Origin: DTU018 sp003444615
Lineage (GTDB): Bacteria; Bacillota; Syntrophomonadia; Syntrophomonadales; Syntrophomonadaceae
Assembly (NCBI GenBank): GCA_049656905.1
Contig: JBASMO010000081.1
Location: 1-14,833 of the forward strand
DNA: 14,833 nucleotides
Direction of reading: 5' to 3'
The notes under the pieces were generated by a model. The model was given only the letters and a program-made list of their open reading frames with translations, was not told the DNA's origin and ran no database searches. Shown here in pieces: positions 1 through 7,233 of this stretch. Both the position numbers and the translations under genes were made by a program. Positions within the stretch are counted from its first letter, which is position 1. Each line of letters begins with the position of its first letter.

Positions 1-70
1 TGCAAAAGCAATTCTAATATATTTTTTTCTCATTAATTCTTCATTTTCCCGCTAATATCCTTTTCCATGT

Positions 71-106
71 AAAAAAAGTAGGCACTTGCCAGCACCTACT
101 TTTTTT
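71..106. terminator. Bidirectional rho-independent terminator
   Basis: A 12-nt arm, AAAAAAAGTAGG (71-82), pairs perfectly with CCTACTTTTTTT (95-106) around a 12-nt loop. On the minus strand the GC part of the stem is followed by a T run, so it terminates the GH18 gene that ends at 128. The T run on the plus strand means it can also stop transcription entering from the left. Positions 1-70 are AT-rich with no gene visible. Confidence 0.85.
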
Positions 107-127
107 ATTGGCTTTGGAAAATGTAGT

Positions 128-1384
128 TTAATTAAATGCTATCCGGGAGGATATTGAGTACCACATATTTTCATCTAATAACCCCAGCCGCCACAGAGCT
201 ATTCCTTGCAAATCGTATCTTCGGGCCAGCTCAACCTTTTGGGCAGCACTGTATGCATTTTCGCTAGGTATGGAAATGCCGAGGACCACTTTATGAGCGG
301 GAACCTGCATCACTGTTTTCTCAACGGCTTCCTTTACCATAGCCAAAGGCTCCGGTTTCGAGCCATAATCATAAGCCATGATAATTAGTTTGTCACAGAC
401 TGCTCCTAAGGCAGCATAATCATAACCTCGATAACTACTGTTGGGGGGATGCAGAGAAATACTGAGGGTTTTCCCATCTTGATGCAGCCTTTGGGCTAGC
501 ATAGCGGCAAAAGCAGTATATTTATCTCTTATCTCCTGCAGTTCTGCTCCTTGAGCCGATAATCCCAATCCTTCCAAGTCCAGGTTAACCCCATGGTAAT
601 GCCGCGCTTCCCTGGCAATTTGGTCAACAGCTCGCTGGCAGGCTTCAGCATCATTCAGTAAAGCAGTAATTTCGCCCTGACCATTAACCATATGCACTGT
701 CATTTCACTAGTAAGCCCCCGAGCATGGGACAATTCCAAAACGTCCTCCCAGCCAACCGGCCTTTGCCATCCGGTCCGGCTTTCGGTCAGCAAATTTCCC
801 TTTTCGTCCAAACTGAACCATCCCAGAGCCAAACAGCTAACTATATCAGTATGACCAATACCGTGGTCAGGATAAGGCTTACCAAACAAATCCTCCCAAC
901 TGCTGGTGGTCTTATCTCCCAGGGCATAGTAGGCTAAAACTTCCATAGATTCTGGAGGAGAAAAGAGAACAACTTGTCTTTCATCCGCCTTCCATGTTAC
1001 CTCGCAGCCGAAAGCCTCACTAAAGAATCGCAGTGGCACCAAAACCCTTCCATTTACAAGCAGAGGGGGTGCATCCAGCAAAACCGCTCCATTATTCTGG
1101 TAAGCTGTGGGATTTCCCACCTGCAAACGCACCTGGGAACCAGAGGAATTAGCTACTACGGTTCGGCTGTCTGCCAGCCAGTCCACGGTTACATTAAGTA
1201 GTTCAGCTAACCCCCGAAAAGGTACCATTACCCGATCATTATGTATCACTGCGGGAGTATCAAACTCCACGGTCAGATAATTCAACTCAACTTGAACTGT
1301 ATCAGCTCCTTGAGCTGGAGAAATGAACAGCCAACCAATCGCCACAAGTGTTAACAGCGGCAAACTAAGCCATCGTTTGATCAT
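128..1384 (-). CDS. Secreted copper-amine-oxidase-N / GH18 family protein
   Basis: 418 aa. Residues 1-26 form a signal peptide (MIKRW, hydrophobic core, then SPAQGA), so the protein is exported. Residues about 29-141 are a copper amine oxidase N-terminal-like domain with its two typical repeats (RVMVPFRGLAELL and RVLVPLRFFSEAFG), a module common in clostridial exported proteins. Residues about 146-418 are a GH18 barrel of the YaaH/SleL type, with GVNLDLEG at 265-272, MAYDY at 336-340 and a C-terminal GIALWRLG at 394-401. E271 is the expected catalytic acid, with D269 assisting. The usual first Asp of the DGxDxDxE motif is His264, so activity could be altered. The family generally acts on GlcNAc-containing wall or spore polymers; the substrate here is unknown. 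The ATG is supported by AGGAGG (1390-1395 on the complement). It stands alone and diverges from the next gene. Confidence 0.88.
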   Translation of the reverse strand: MIKRWLSLPLLTLVAIGWLFISPAQGADTVQVELNYLTVEFDTPAVIHNDRVMVPFRGLAELLNVTVDWLADSRTVVANSSGSQVRLQVGNPTAYQNNGAVLLDAPPLLVNGRVLVPLRFFSEAFGCEVTWKADERQVVLFSPPESMEVLAYYALGDKTTSSWEDLFGKPYPDHGIGHTDIVSCLALGWFSLDEKGNLLTESRTGWQRPVGWEDVLELSHARGLTSEMTVHMVNGQGEITALLNDAEACQRAVDQIAREARHYHGVNLDLEGLGLSAQGAELQEIRDKYTAFAAMLAQRLHQDGKTLSISLHPPNSSYRGYDYAALGAVCDKLIIMAYDYGSKPEPLAMVKEAVEKTVMQVPAHKVVLGISIPSENAYSAAQKVELARRYDLQGIALWRLGLLDENMWYSISSRIAFN

Positions 1385-1507
1385 TGTTTCCTCCTAAAAA
1401 AATTTTTCTCTTTGGCATAAGATGTTAGCAGATTAAGTGTTATCTAGATGATACAATAAACTTGTACATTTGTTCAGGCTACATAAAACAATTCGGGGAG
1501 ATTCTTC
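1385..1507. promoter_or_regulatory. Divergent promoter region
   Basis: A 123-bp AT-rich gap between divergent genes must carry promoters for both. On the minus side it holds the AGGAGG ribosome binding site of the GH18 gene. On the plus side GGGGAG (1495-1500) precedes the phosphoesterase ATG. TACAAT at 1452-1457 is a possible plus-strand -10 box, but no good -35 lies 16-18 bp upstream. A small palindrome, TATC-TAGAT-GATA (1441-1453), overlaps it and could be an operator. Promoter assignment is weak. Confidence 0.4.
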
Positions 1508-2974
1508 ATGCTTAAAGTTATCCAACGGCCTGACCAATCTTACTTACGCATTTTTCTGATTATAGCCGTTCTGTCAACTGCGGTAACCGGCTCTTTTTTG
1601 GGGGTTTACCTGCTGGGCAGCGCCACTTACGATGTAGAAGGGCTGTCTTTGAACATGTCCATTAAACCGGCCTGGCACGGGGAAACCATAATCCATCTGG
1701 CTCCCCTCGGTACAGTATCCGCTTCTACCCATAAGGCACCTTTAGTTTTTAACATTGAACTTCAATACATTGGAACTGACCTGGCGGAAAAAATCCTGTC
1801 ACCGGAAGTAGACAGCCTGGGTTTTTTAACCAACCTGCGTGAGCATTTGCCCCGTCACCTACAAGGTTTTGCTGGGCAGCAACTGGCCGTAGCTTTTGCC
1901 GGCGCCCTGGTCTTAGTATGGGCTTTATGGAGACCCCGTCTTCGCTATTCTTTTCTGGCTGCTTTATTTGGCAGCTTGGTCTTTACCCTTGTACTGGGAT
2001 ACGGTGTTAAAACCTATGATGTGCAGGCTTTTAGCGAGCCCAATTACACAGGAGTAATTTCACTGGCTACCGAGGTAATTCCTGAGCCCGATGAATTACT
2101 GGAACGTCTTGATGAAGTTGAAGGCCAAACCCACTTGTTAGTAGGCAATATCCGCAGACTCTTCTCCAGTGTCAGCAGCTTAGAGCTCCTCAGTGACCCA
2201 GAACAGGAAGATGACACGGTAAAAGTACTGCTGGTCAGCGATCTCCAATCCAATCCAATAGGGGTGGAGTTTATAAAGGCTTTAGCCCGTAATTTCCGGG
2301 TTAATTTAGTAGTGGATGCAGGCGACTTAACCGACTTCGGTTCTCCTTTGGAAACACATCTGACCGAGGGTTTGGATGAGATTAATGTACCTTATGTATT
2401 CAGCCCCGGCAATCATGATTCCACCGATACCATTGAATTTGTACGGGGAATGAGAAACAGTGAAGTCCTTGATGGCCGGGTGGTCACAGTGAGTGGATTG
2501 AATATACTGGGCAATGCTGATCCTCTGTCATCAGGAATAGAAGTTTCCCTTGACCGTTCTGAATGGAATAAACTGTTGGACCAACAGGCTCAGGAACTTT
2601 TAGATAAGCCCAGCGAACAAAATATTGACCTGGTAGTGGTGCATAACCCGCGCGTAGCCAGGCAACTAGCCCCCATTTATCCGCTGATTATCACTGGTCA
2701 TACTCACCAGCAGAGCATAGAGTTTATTGATGATGCGGTGATTTTGAATCCGGGTTCATCGGGAGCAGCTGGAATGCGGGGTCTATACACCGACCAGGTG
2801 ATCCCTTATTCCGCCATTATCCTTTACATTCGTCCGGGCCAGGGACCTACCGCTGCTGATACCATTAAATATGATCCTCTGTCGGACAGGTTTTATATAG
2901 AACGCAAAATGCTGCAGACCAACGCCCCAGACTTAGTTCAAGGTAAGGATACGCCCCTGGCTAGCTCCTACTGA
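1508..2974 (+). CDS. Membrane-anchored metallophosphoesterase
   Basis: 488 aa. Hydrophobic segments lie near residues 14-37, 122-141 and 147-166. Positive charges occur at the N-terminus (K3, R7, R14) and in the short WRPRLR loop between segments 2 and 3. The positive-inside rule therefore puts the C-terminal half outside the cell. The calcineurin-like domain (about 238-420) shows GDLTD (272-276), GNHD (301-304), VVHN with H379, and GHTH (397-400). The first metal motif, normally DxH, reads DLQ (D245, Q247), so one metal ligand is changed. The region between segments 1 and 2 (38-120) is an unrecognised extracytoplasmic domain. Substrate unknown; phosphodiester or phosphomonoester hydrolysis is inferred from the fold. 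Start supported by GGGGAG 7 nt upstream. Confidence 0.85.
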   Translation: MLKVIQRPDQSYLRIFLIIAVLSTAVTGSFLGVYLLGSATYDVEGLSLNMSIKPAWHGETIIHLAPLGTVSASTHKAPLVFNIELQYIGTDLAEKILSPEVDSLGFLTNLREHLPRHLQGFAGQQLAVAFAGALVLVWALWRPRLRYSFLAALFGSLVFTLVLGYGVKTYDVQAFSEPNYTGVISLATEVIPEPDELLERLDEVEGQTHLLVGNIRRLFSSVSSLELLSDPEQEDDTVKVLLVSDLQSNPIGVEFIKALARNFRVNLVVDAGDLTDFGSPLETHLTEGLDEINVPYVFSPGNHDSTDTIEFVRGMRNSEVLDGRVVTVSGLNILGNADPLSSGIEVSLDRSEWNKLLDQQAQELLDKPSEQNIDLVVVHNPRVARQLAPIYPLIITGHTHQQSIEFIDDAVILNPGSSGAAGMRGLYTDQVIPYSAIILYIRPGQGPTAADTIKYDPLSDRFYIERKMLQTNAPDLVQGKDTPLASSY

Positions 2975-3024
2975 GGCAATTGCATTACCAGCCAGTATTT
3001 TTTCTCCAGTAATGGATCATATAG

Positions 3025-3030
3025 TATAAT
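3025..3030 (+). promoter_or_regulatory. Candidate -10 box for the MBL gene
   Basis: A perfect TATAAT sits in the 79-bp gap after the phosphoesterase and 24 bp before the MBL-fold start codon. The matching -35 position (about 3002-3007, TTCTCC) is poor, so this may be a weak or activated promoter, or read-through may suffice. Confidence 0.4.
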
Positions 3031-3053
3031 GAAATCTAAACTGGGGAAGGGGT

Positions 3054-3947
3054 TTGGCTATTTTGATTCATAAGCTGTCTCGCCATATTACGGTACTGGA
3101 ATTACCGCGGTTTCAGTTCCCTTACTGCAACTGCGTGTGGATCGATGATGATCGTACCGGCTTAATCGATTCCAGTCCCCCGGCTGATGGACAGAATTTC
3201 TTAAAAGATCGCCCCATAGACCTGATGTTACAATCCCACGGCCATTTAGATCACTATTTTCTTACCCCCTATCTCAACACTGCCCATGTTTATATGCACC
3301 CTGCTGATCAACCTATGGCCCAATCAGCTGATGCCTATCTGGAAGAATTCGGCTTTAACCTGTTGGTCAGTGATAAACGTTTGCACAAAATGTATATGGA
3401 GGCTATCAACTACCGGACTATTACGGTAACCGATCCCCTGTATGAAGGTCAGGTATTTGATTTGGGCCATGTTAAGGTGGAAGTTATGCATCTACCCGGT
3501 CACTCTGCTGGGCACTGCGGATTCTTCTTTCCCGAACAAGACTTTGTTTTTACAGCTGATTTGGATCTTTCCGCTTTTGGCCCTTGGTATGGTAACCTTA
3601 AAAGCAATATTGCTGACCTGTTGAATTCCCTTGATCGCTTGCTGGAACTGAAGCCAGGTTTTGTGGTCAGCGGTCACGGTCCGGCCATTGTAAAGGAAAA
3701 CGTCCCAGCTCGCCTCAAGGCGTACCGGGACATTATCTTATACCGGGAACAACGGATATTAGATTGCATCCGCCGGGGGCATCATACTCTACCGGAAATT
3801 GCCCGCTGCCTGCCCTGTTATCAGAAGCTTCCGCCTCCCGAGAAGGTGTTTCTTCTCTATGAATATATTATGGATATGGCCCACCTGGATCATTTAATTA
3901 AAACCGGCCGTTTGGGCTGCGAAAACGGGCACTACTTCCTTAAATGA
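3054..3947 (+). CDS. Metallo-beta-lactamase fold hydrolase
   Basis: 297 aa. The fold is diagnosed by HGHLDH at residues 62-67 (H62, H64, D66, H67), H150 in HLPGHSAGH, the bridging Asp in TAD (D169), and H208 in SGHGP. Together these form a complete dinuclear metal site of the glyoxalase-II/hydrolase group. The last 70 residues (about 228-297) are a helical extension resembling the winged-helix tail found on many MBL hydrolases. No signal peptide, so cytoplasmic. Substrate cannot be told from sequence. The start is a TTG at 3054, with GGGGA (3043-3047) 6 nt upstream; a second TTG at 3063 fits AAGGGG (3047-3052) about as well and would remove three residues. The 3' end overlaps the convergent HAD gene by 8 bp. 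Confidence 0.85.
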   Translation: MAILIHKLSRHITVLELPRFQFPYCNCVWIDDDRTGLIDSSPPADGQNFLKDRPIDLMLQSHGHLDHYFLTPYLNTAHVYMHPADQPMAQSADAYLEEFGFNLLVSDKRLHKMYMEAINYRTITVTDPLYEGQVFDLGHVKVEVMHLPGHSAGHCGFFFPEQDFVFTADLDLSAFGPWYGNLKSNIADLLNSLDRLLELKPGFVVSGHGPAIVKENVPARLKAYRDIILYREQRILDCIRRGHHTLPEIARCLPCYQKLPPPEKVFLLYEYIMDMAHLDHLIKTGRLGCENGHYFLK

Positions 3948-4587
3948 GCAGTAATTCGGCCAATTCTGCCACCGTATGTACGAGATAAGTTGGGTTGGCT
4001 TCTTGCAATTCCTGCAACGAACCGTAACCATAAGCTACGGCTATGGAATCAATTCCATTTTTATGGGCTCCCTCAATATCATAGCGGCGATCCCCTACCA
4101 TGAGCACCTGGCTTTCCCGGCCAAAGGGCATGAGGCTGGATTCAATTACTTCTGATTTTAATACCCGGGTACCATCCATATTGCTGCCCACTACTAACTG
4201 GAAAAAGTTATCCAGTGCAAAATGGCGGAGAATGATCTCCGTATACAGGGTAGGTTTAGAGGTAGCCACCCCCAATGAGATTTGGCGGTCATTAAGACTG
4301 CTCAATAGTTCAGGTATTCCGTCATATACCTTGTTTTGGTATAATCCCTGCTGTGAGAAGTATTCGCGATAATACTGTACCGCCAACCAGGCCTGCTCCT
4401 CATTGAAATGATAAAACTGCTGAAAAGATTCAGCCAGTGGTGGTCCAATAAAAGCAGTCAGCTTATGACGATCCGGTTCTTCAATGCCCATCTTAGCCAA
4501 AGCATATTGGACTGATTTAGTAATGCCTTCCCAAGGATCAGTCAGAGTCCCGTCTAGGTCAAATAATATTAGATCATAGTGTTTCAT
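3940..4587 (-). CDS. HAD-superfamily phosphatase (Gph/PpaX-like)
   Basis: 215 aa from the preferred start. Motif I, FDLDGTLTD (D10 nucleophile, D12), opens the protein. A helical cap (about 18-85) makes it a subfamily IA enzyme like phosphoglycolate phosphatase or the pyrophosphatase PpaX. Motif II is VATSKP (S110), motif III K144, and motif IV VGDRRYDIEGA (D166, D170). All catalytic residues are present, so it should be an active cytoplasmic phosphatase; the substrate is uncertain. The frame is open upstream to 4638, but the ATG at 4587 has a strong GGAGGG 6 nt before it and begins right at motif I, so it is chosen. It lies 97 bp after the aldo/keto reductase on the same strand and overlaps the convergent MBL gene by 8 bp, with no terminator visible between them. 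Confidence 0.87.
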   Translation of the reverse strand: MKHYDLILFDLDGTLTDPWEGITKSVQYALAKMGIEEPDRHKLTAFIGPPLAESFQQFYHFNEEQAWLAVQYYREYFSQQGLYQNKVYDGIPELLSSLNDRQISLGVATSKPTLYTEIILRHFALDNFFQLVVGSNMDGTRVLKSEVIESSLMPFGRESQVLMVGDRRYDIEGAHKNGIDSIAVAYGYGSLQELQEANPTYLVHTVAELAELLLI

Positions 4588-4684
4588 GTGATTCCCTCCA
4601 TTAAGAACCGAATACAAAATGCCCCTATCTCTTCTCAACTCTATCTGAGGCCAGAGCCTTTATTAGCTGAGCCCGCTAGGTCTT

Positions 4685-5656
4685 TTATAAGCTGAAATTA
4701 TCAACTAGAGCGGTTATAGCTGACACATCGTCCGGGTCCAATTCCACTTTACCAGCTCCGGCATTTTCGATAGCCTGGTCAGCATTGCGAGCTCCCACCA
4801 AGGCATGGGTAACTCCCGGCTGGGAAATTGTCCAGGCAATAACCATCTGTCCCAGAGTAAGTCCATACTTTTCAGCATAAGGAGCGATACCATCTAAGAG
4901 AGTTTGAATTTTAACCCTATTAGCCACCGAATACCGCGGGTTAGTGCTGCGCTGGTCGCCATCGCTGAACACCCGGTCCGGTCCCATCTTCCCGGTGAGC
5001 AATCCCTGAGCCAAAGGTGAATAAGCTAGAAATGCCACTTGCTTGTTTTGGCACCAGGGGAGATTGGCTACCTCCGGGTGGCGGTCCAGCATGCTGTATT
5101 TTTCCTGATCACTGTCCACTGCTCCGAGTTTGAGGTAGCGTTCCATTTCTTCCACCGTGGCGTTGCTTACGCCGATAGCTCTGATTTTCCCTTCATCTTT
5201 CAAGCGTACCAGCTGACCCATGGTATCCTCTATAGGAGTAGTAACATCCTGCCAATGGGTCTGATACAAATCAATATAGTCAGTTTGCAGGCGTCGCAGG
5301 CTCTGTTCTACTTCATATCTGATGGATTCCGGTCCCAGGTATTTATGAATGGGTTTGCCGTATTCATCCAGGAAATAAGTGCCTTTATCAGTGTGCCAAA
5401 CCATCCCGCATTTGGTGGCAATCATCGCCTGATCCCGTTTGCCCTTTAAGGCTTTGCCTACTATCTCCTCTGACAATCCTAATCCATAAGCGGGTGCGGT
5501 ATCGATAAAGTTTATACCGGCATCCAGAGCAGCATGAATAGCCTTAATGGACTCTCTTTCGTCAGTACCTCCCCAGCGCCAGCCTCCTATGGCCCATGCG
5601 CCAAAGGCTACTACTGAAGCTGATAATCTTGATGTTCCCAAGGTTCGTTGCAGCAT
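4685..5656 (-). CDS. Aldo/keto reductase
   Basis: 323 aa, a full-length NAD(P)H-dependent aldo/keto reductase barrel. The tetrad is complete: D52 and Y57 in IDTAPAYG, K82 in ATKCG, and H124 in YQTHWQD. Further family features are the GVSNATVEEM segment and the C-terminal cofactor-binding VGARNADQAIEN. The partition between carbonyl substrates cannot be predicted. The ATG is supported by AAAGGAG 8 nt upstream. It sits 55 bp downstream of an SDR oxidoreductase on the same strand and 97 bp upstream of the HAD gene, suggesting loose co-transcription. A possible own promoter is noted separately. Confidence 0.92.
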   Translation of the reverse strand: MLQRTLGTSRLSASVVAFGAWAIGGWRWGGTDERESIKAIHAALDAGINFIDTAPAYGLGLSEEIVGKALKGKRDQAMIATKCGMVWHTDKGTYFLDEYGKPIHKYLGPESIRYEVEQSLRRLQTDYIDLYQTHWQDVTTPIEDTMGQLVRLKDEGKIRAIGVSNATVEEMERYLKLGAVDSDQEKYSMLDRHPEVANLPWCQNKQVAFLAYSPLAQGLLTGKMGPDRVFSDGDQRSTNPRYSVANRVKIQTLLDGIAPYAEKYGLTLGQMVIAWTISQPGVTHALVGARNADQAIENAGAGKVELDPDDVSAITALVDNFSL

Positions 5657-5687
5657 CTACTTTGCTCCTTTCGACTTCAACTATTAT

Positions 5688-5715
5688 ATTTTATCTTACC
5701 CAATGAGATTGTCAG
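5688..5715 (-). promoter_or_regulatory. Candidate promoter for the aldo/keto reductase
   Basis: Read on the minus strand, CTGACA (5715-5710) is separated by 16 bp from TAAAAT (5693-5688); an overlapping TATAAT also occurs at 5688-5683. The -35 overlaps the SDR stop codon. Plausible sigma-70 type promoter, unproven. Confidence 0.35.
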
Positions 5716-6467
5716 GCAGTCCAGCCTCCATCAACAGGTATAACCTGACCATTTATGTAGTTGGCCGCCGAAGACAGCAGGAATACACATATGGCCGCCA
5801 CATCTTCCGGGCTTCCCAGCCTGCCTACAGGTATTTGTTCAGCCAAATCTTGAAGCTCCGGGCCCGTTAGTTCCTCCGCTAACATATCGGTTTCTACCGG
5901 TCCCGGTGCCAGGGCATTTACAGTTATTCCTGAAGGGCCTACTTCTTTGGCCAAAGATTTCGTAAAAAGCACCAACCCGCCTTTGGAGGCTGCATAGACG
6001 CTTTCACAGGAAGCACCTAGCAATCCCCATATGGAAACTATGTTCACAATCCTTCCCCACCGGTTGCGGATCATATTGGGCAGAGCCTGGCGACAGCACA
6101 GAAAAGGTCCCTTCAAGTTGGTGTTCATAACTAGCTCCCACTGTTCATCACTAGTGTGAGTAACCAATTCCCGCAAGGAAACCCCGGCATTATTTACCAA
6201 TAGGGAAACCGGTCCTAATTCCCTTTCAATGGTGGTGTACATTTTGGCCACATCATATGAAGACCCTACATCAGCCTGAACGGCTATGGCCTGGTGTCCT
6301 AAATCCCGTAGTTCTTCTACCAGCAGTTCAGCCTGTCGTTGGGAACTACGATAATTAACTGCCACCGCTGCTCCTGCCACCGCTGCTGCTCTGGCAATGG
6401 CTACTCCGATACCCCGGCTGGCACCGGTAACAAGACACACCCTATTCTGCAAACTACCATCAACCAT
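5712..6467 (-). CDS. Short-chain dehydrogenase/reductase (FabG-like)
   Basis: 251 aa, classical SDR. TGASRGIG (14-21) is the dinucleotide-binding glycine motif, NNAG is at 92-95, and N117 sits in the conserved helix. The catalytic S145, Y158 and K162 (YAASK) are all present. NALAPGPVETDM and the C-terminal VIPVDGGW are typical of the 3-oxoacyl-ACP reductase/FabG branch. N39-Y-R-S after the second strand favours NADP(H). Because it lies outside a fatty-acid synthesis cluster, an alternative 3-oxoacyl or hydroxy-compound substrate is equally possible. The ATG is preceded by AGGAG with 7-nt spacing. It is the first gene of the minus-strand run SDR, aldo/keto reductase, HAD. Confidence 0.92.
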   Translation of the reverse strand: MVDGSLQNRVCLVTGASRGIGVAIARAAAVAGAAVAVNYRSSQRQAELLVEELRDLGHQAIAVQADVGSSYDVAKMYTTIERELGPVSLLVNNAGVSLRELVTHTSDEQWELVMNTNLKGPFLCCRQALPNMIRNRWGRIVNIVSIWGLLGASCESVYAASKGGLVLFTKSLAKEVGPSGITVNALAPGPVETDMLAEELTGPELQDLAEQIPVGRLGSPEDVAAICVFLLSSAANYINGQVIPVDGGWTA

Positions 6468-6551
6468 ATTGTTCTCCTAAAATACCATGATAAACCCAGG
6501 CAGACTTCCTATTACCACATGATTACCTGTTTTTAGTCAAATTCTCCAACC

Positions 6552-6557
6552 ATTATA
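6552..6557 (-). promoter_or_regulatory. Candidate -10 box for the SDR gene
   Basis: The plus-strand ATTATA gives TATAAT on the minus strand, 84 bp before the SDR start, within AT-rich sequence. No convincing -35 partner was found 16-18 bp away. Confidence 0.3.
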
Positions 6558-6588
6558 CTATATATACCCACCTAGCTGTTTAGCCTTG

Positions 6589-6628
6589 TTTCAGGTGGAA
6601 GGCATTGCTGGGAAAATGCCACCTGAAA
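6589..6628. other. Strong hairpin next to structured repeat
   Basis: TTTCAGGT (6589-6596) pairs with ACCTGAAA (6621-6628), and inside it GGCATT (6601-6606) pairs with AATGCC (6615-6620), with a GGAA bulge on the left arm. Its loop carries CATTGCTGGG (6603-6612), which recurs as a direct repeat at 6651-6660 at the start of the neighbouring repeat element. It could be a terminator without a T run or part of a larger repeat unit. Confidence 0.55.
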
Positions 6629-6639
6629 AACCGGCCATG

Positions 6640-6878
6640 ATGAATAAAAACATTGCTGGGCGGCTTAAGCAGGAGTGTTAGCCGGCGAGCGACGTACGAC
6701 AAGCCGTTGCAACACACGGCGAAACTGAGGGCTGCGAAACGGAGCGAGAAACAGGAGGTTTCGAGCAGCGAGGACTGAGTGCATGGATGCCGAATTCCGA
6801 GCGGTCCGCTTCGCACCGAAGTAAGCCGATGTGTTGCAGGCGAGGAGTTTTGGAGTGAGCCGGCTAACACTTCTGCAA
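6640..6878 (+). repeat. Structured palindromic repeat, copy 1 (with insertion)
   Basis: About 85 conserved nucleotides match copy 2 (8546-8634, opposite strand) at roughly 88% by eye. They are interrupted here by 155 extra bases in the loop. An 18-bp stem joins 6669-6686 to 6859-6876 with a single G-T wobble (6673/6872). The core includes CATTGCTGG, the stem with GTTAGCCGGC, and CTGCAAA at the end. A 104-codon minus-strand frame crosses it but follows the repeat and looks like no protein. Probably a REP/MITE-like non-coding element or structured RNA. Confidence 0.7.
6690..6844. repeat. 155-nt insertion in the loop of repeat copy 1
   Basis: Absent from copy 2. The hexamer GGCGAG occurs just before it (6684-6689) and again at its right end (6839-6844), like a short target duplication. 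Internally TGCAACACACGGC (6708-6720) pairs with GCCG-A-TGTGTTGCA (6825-6838). GCTGC...GCAGC encloses GAAAC-AGGAG-GTTTC (6748-6762), and GCATGGATGC is a further small hairpin. No gene is visible. Confidence 0.5.
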
Positions 6879-6951
6879 AATTAAGTTTTTTCATTTATCG
6901 TGGTCTGTTCTATAGGTGATATCCAAGAATATGGGCAGAAACACTGCACAA

Positions 6952-6980
6952 AAAAAGACCGCTTACACAGCGTTCTTTTT
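6952..6980. terminator. Terminator-like hairpin
   Basis: AAAAAGACCGCT pairs with AGCGTTCTTTTT around a short loop TACA, with one mismatch. A runs on the left and T runs on the right make it bidirectional. On the minus strand it could end transcripts coming from the ferredoxin gene about 250 bp away. Confidence 0.55.
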
Positions 6981-6989
6981 ATTACTAAT

Positions 6990-7171
6990 GGTGGCGGAGA
7001 AATGTCACATACTTCAACGATGGGAACTTCCTACCTCTCGAAACATTAACCGCCTAAAGATTTATTTGTAAAAACTTGGGTTTACCAAACCAGGGTTTTA
7101 ATATTAACTTACCAAAATATACTTTAAACAATTGAGTGGACTTGAAACAGTTTATCTGACTCTCCGCCACC
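6990..7171. mobile_element. MITE-like inverted-repeat element or IS relic
   Basis: GGTGGCGGAGA (6990-7000) is perfectly inverted as TCTCCGCCACC (7161-7171). Just inside, ATGTGAC (complement of 7003-7009) resembles ATCTGAC (7154-7160), extending the similarity to about 20 bp with a gap. The 160-bp interior is AT-rich and has no gene. No clear target duplication flanks it. The ends resemble serine-tRNA 3' ends, but no tRNA body is present on either strand. Confidence 0.4.
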
Positions 7172-7233
7172 TATTTAAATTATAACCAGCCGGGAAGCAA
7201 TTGACAATAGCTTTATGCAGGTAATAATAACCA

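Noticed and set aside
5039..5449. 136-codon plus-strand open frame
   Set aside because: It is the antisense shadow of the aldo/keto reductase, whose full catalytic tetrad is in the opposite strand.
6580..6894. 104-codon minus-strand open frame
   Set aside because: It lies entirely on the hairpin and repeat copy 1, resembles no protein, and its sequence is explained by the palindromes.
6990..7171. tRNA-Ser 3' ends (CTCCGCCA) at both edges
   Set aside because: No cloverleaf or T-arm GTTCGAATC precedes either one, so no tRNA gene is called; the inverted repeat explains them better.
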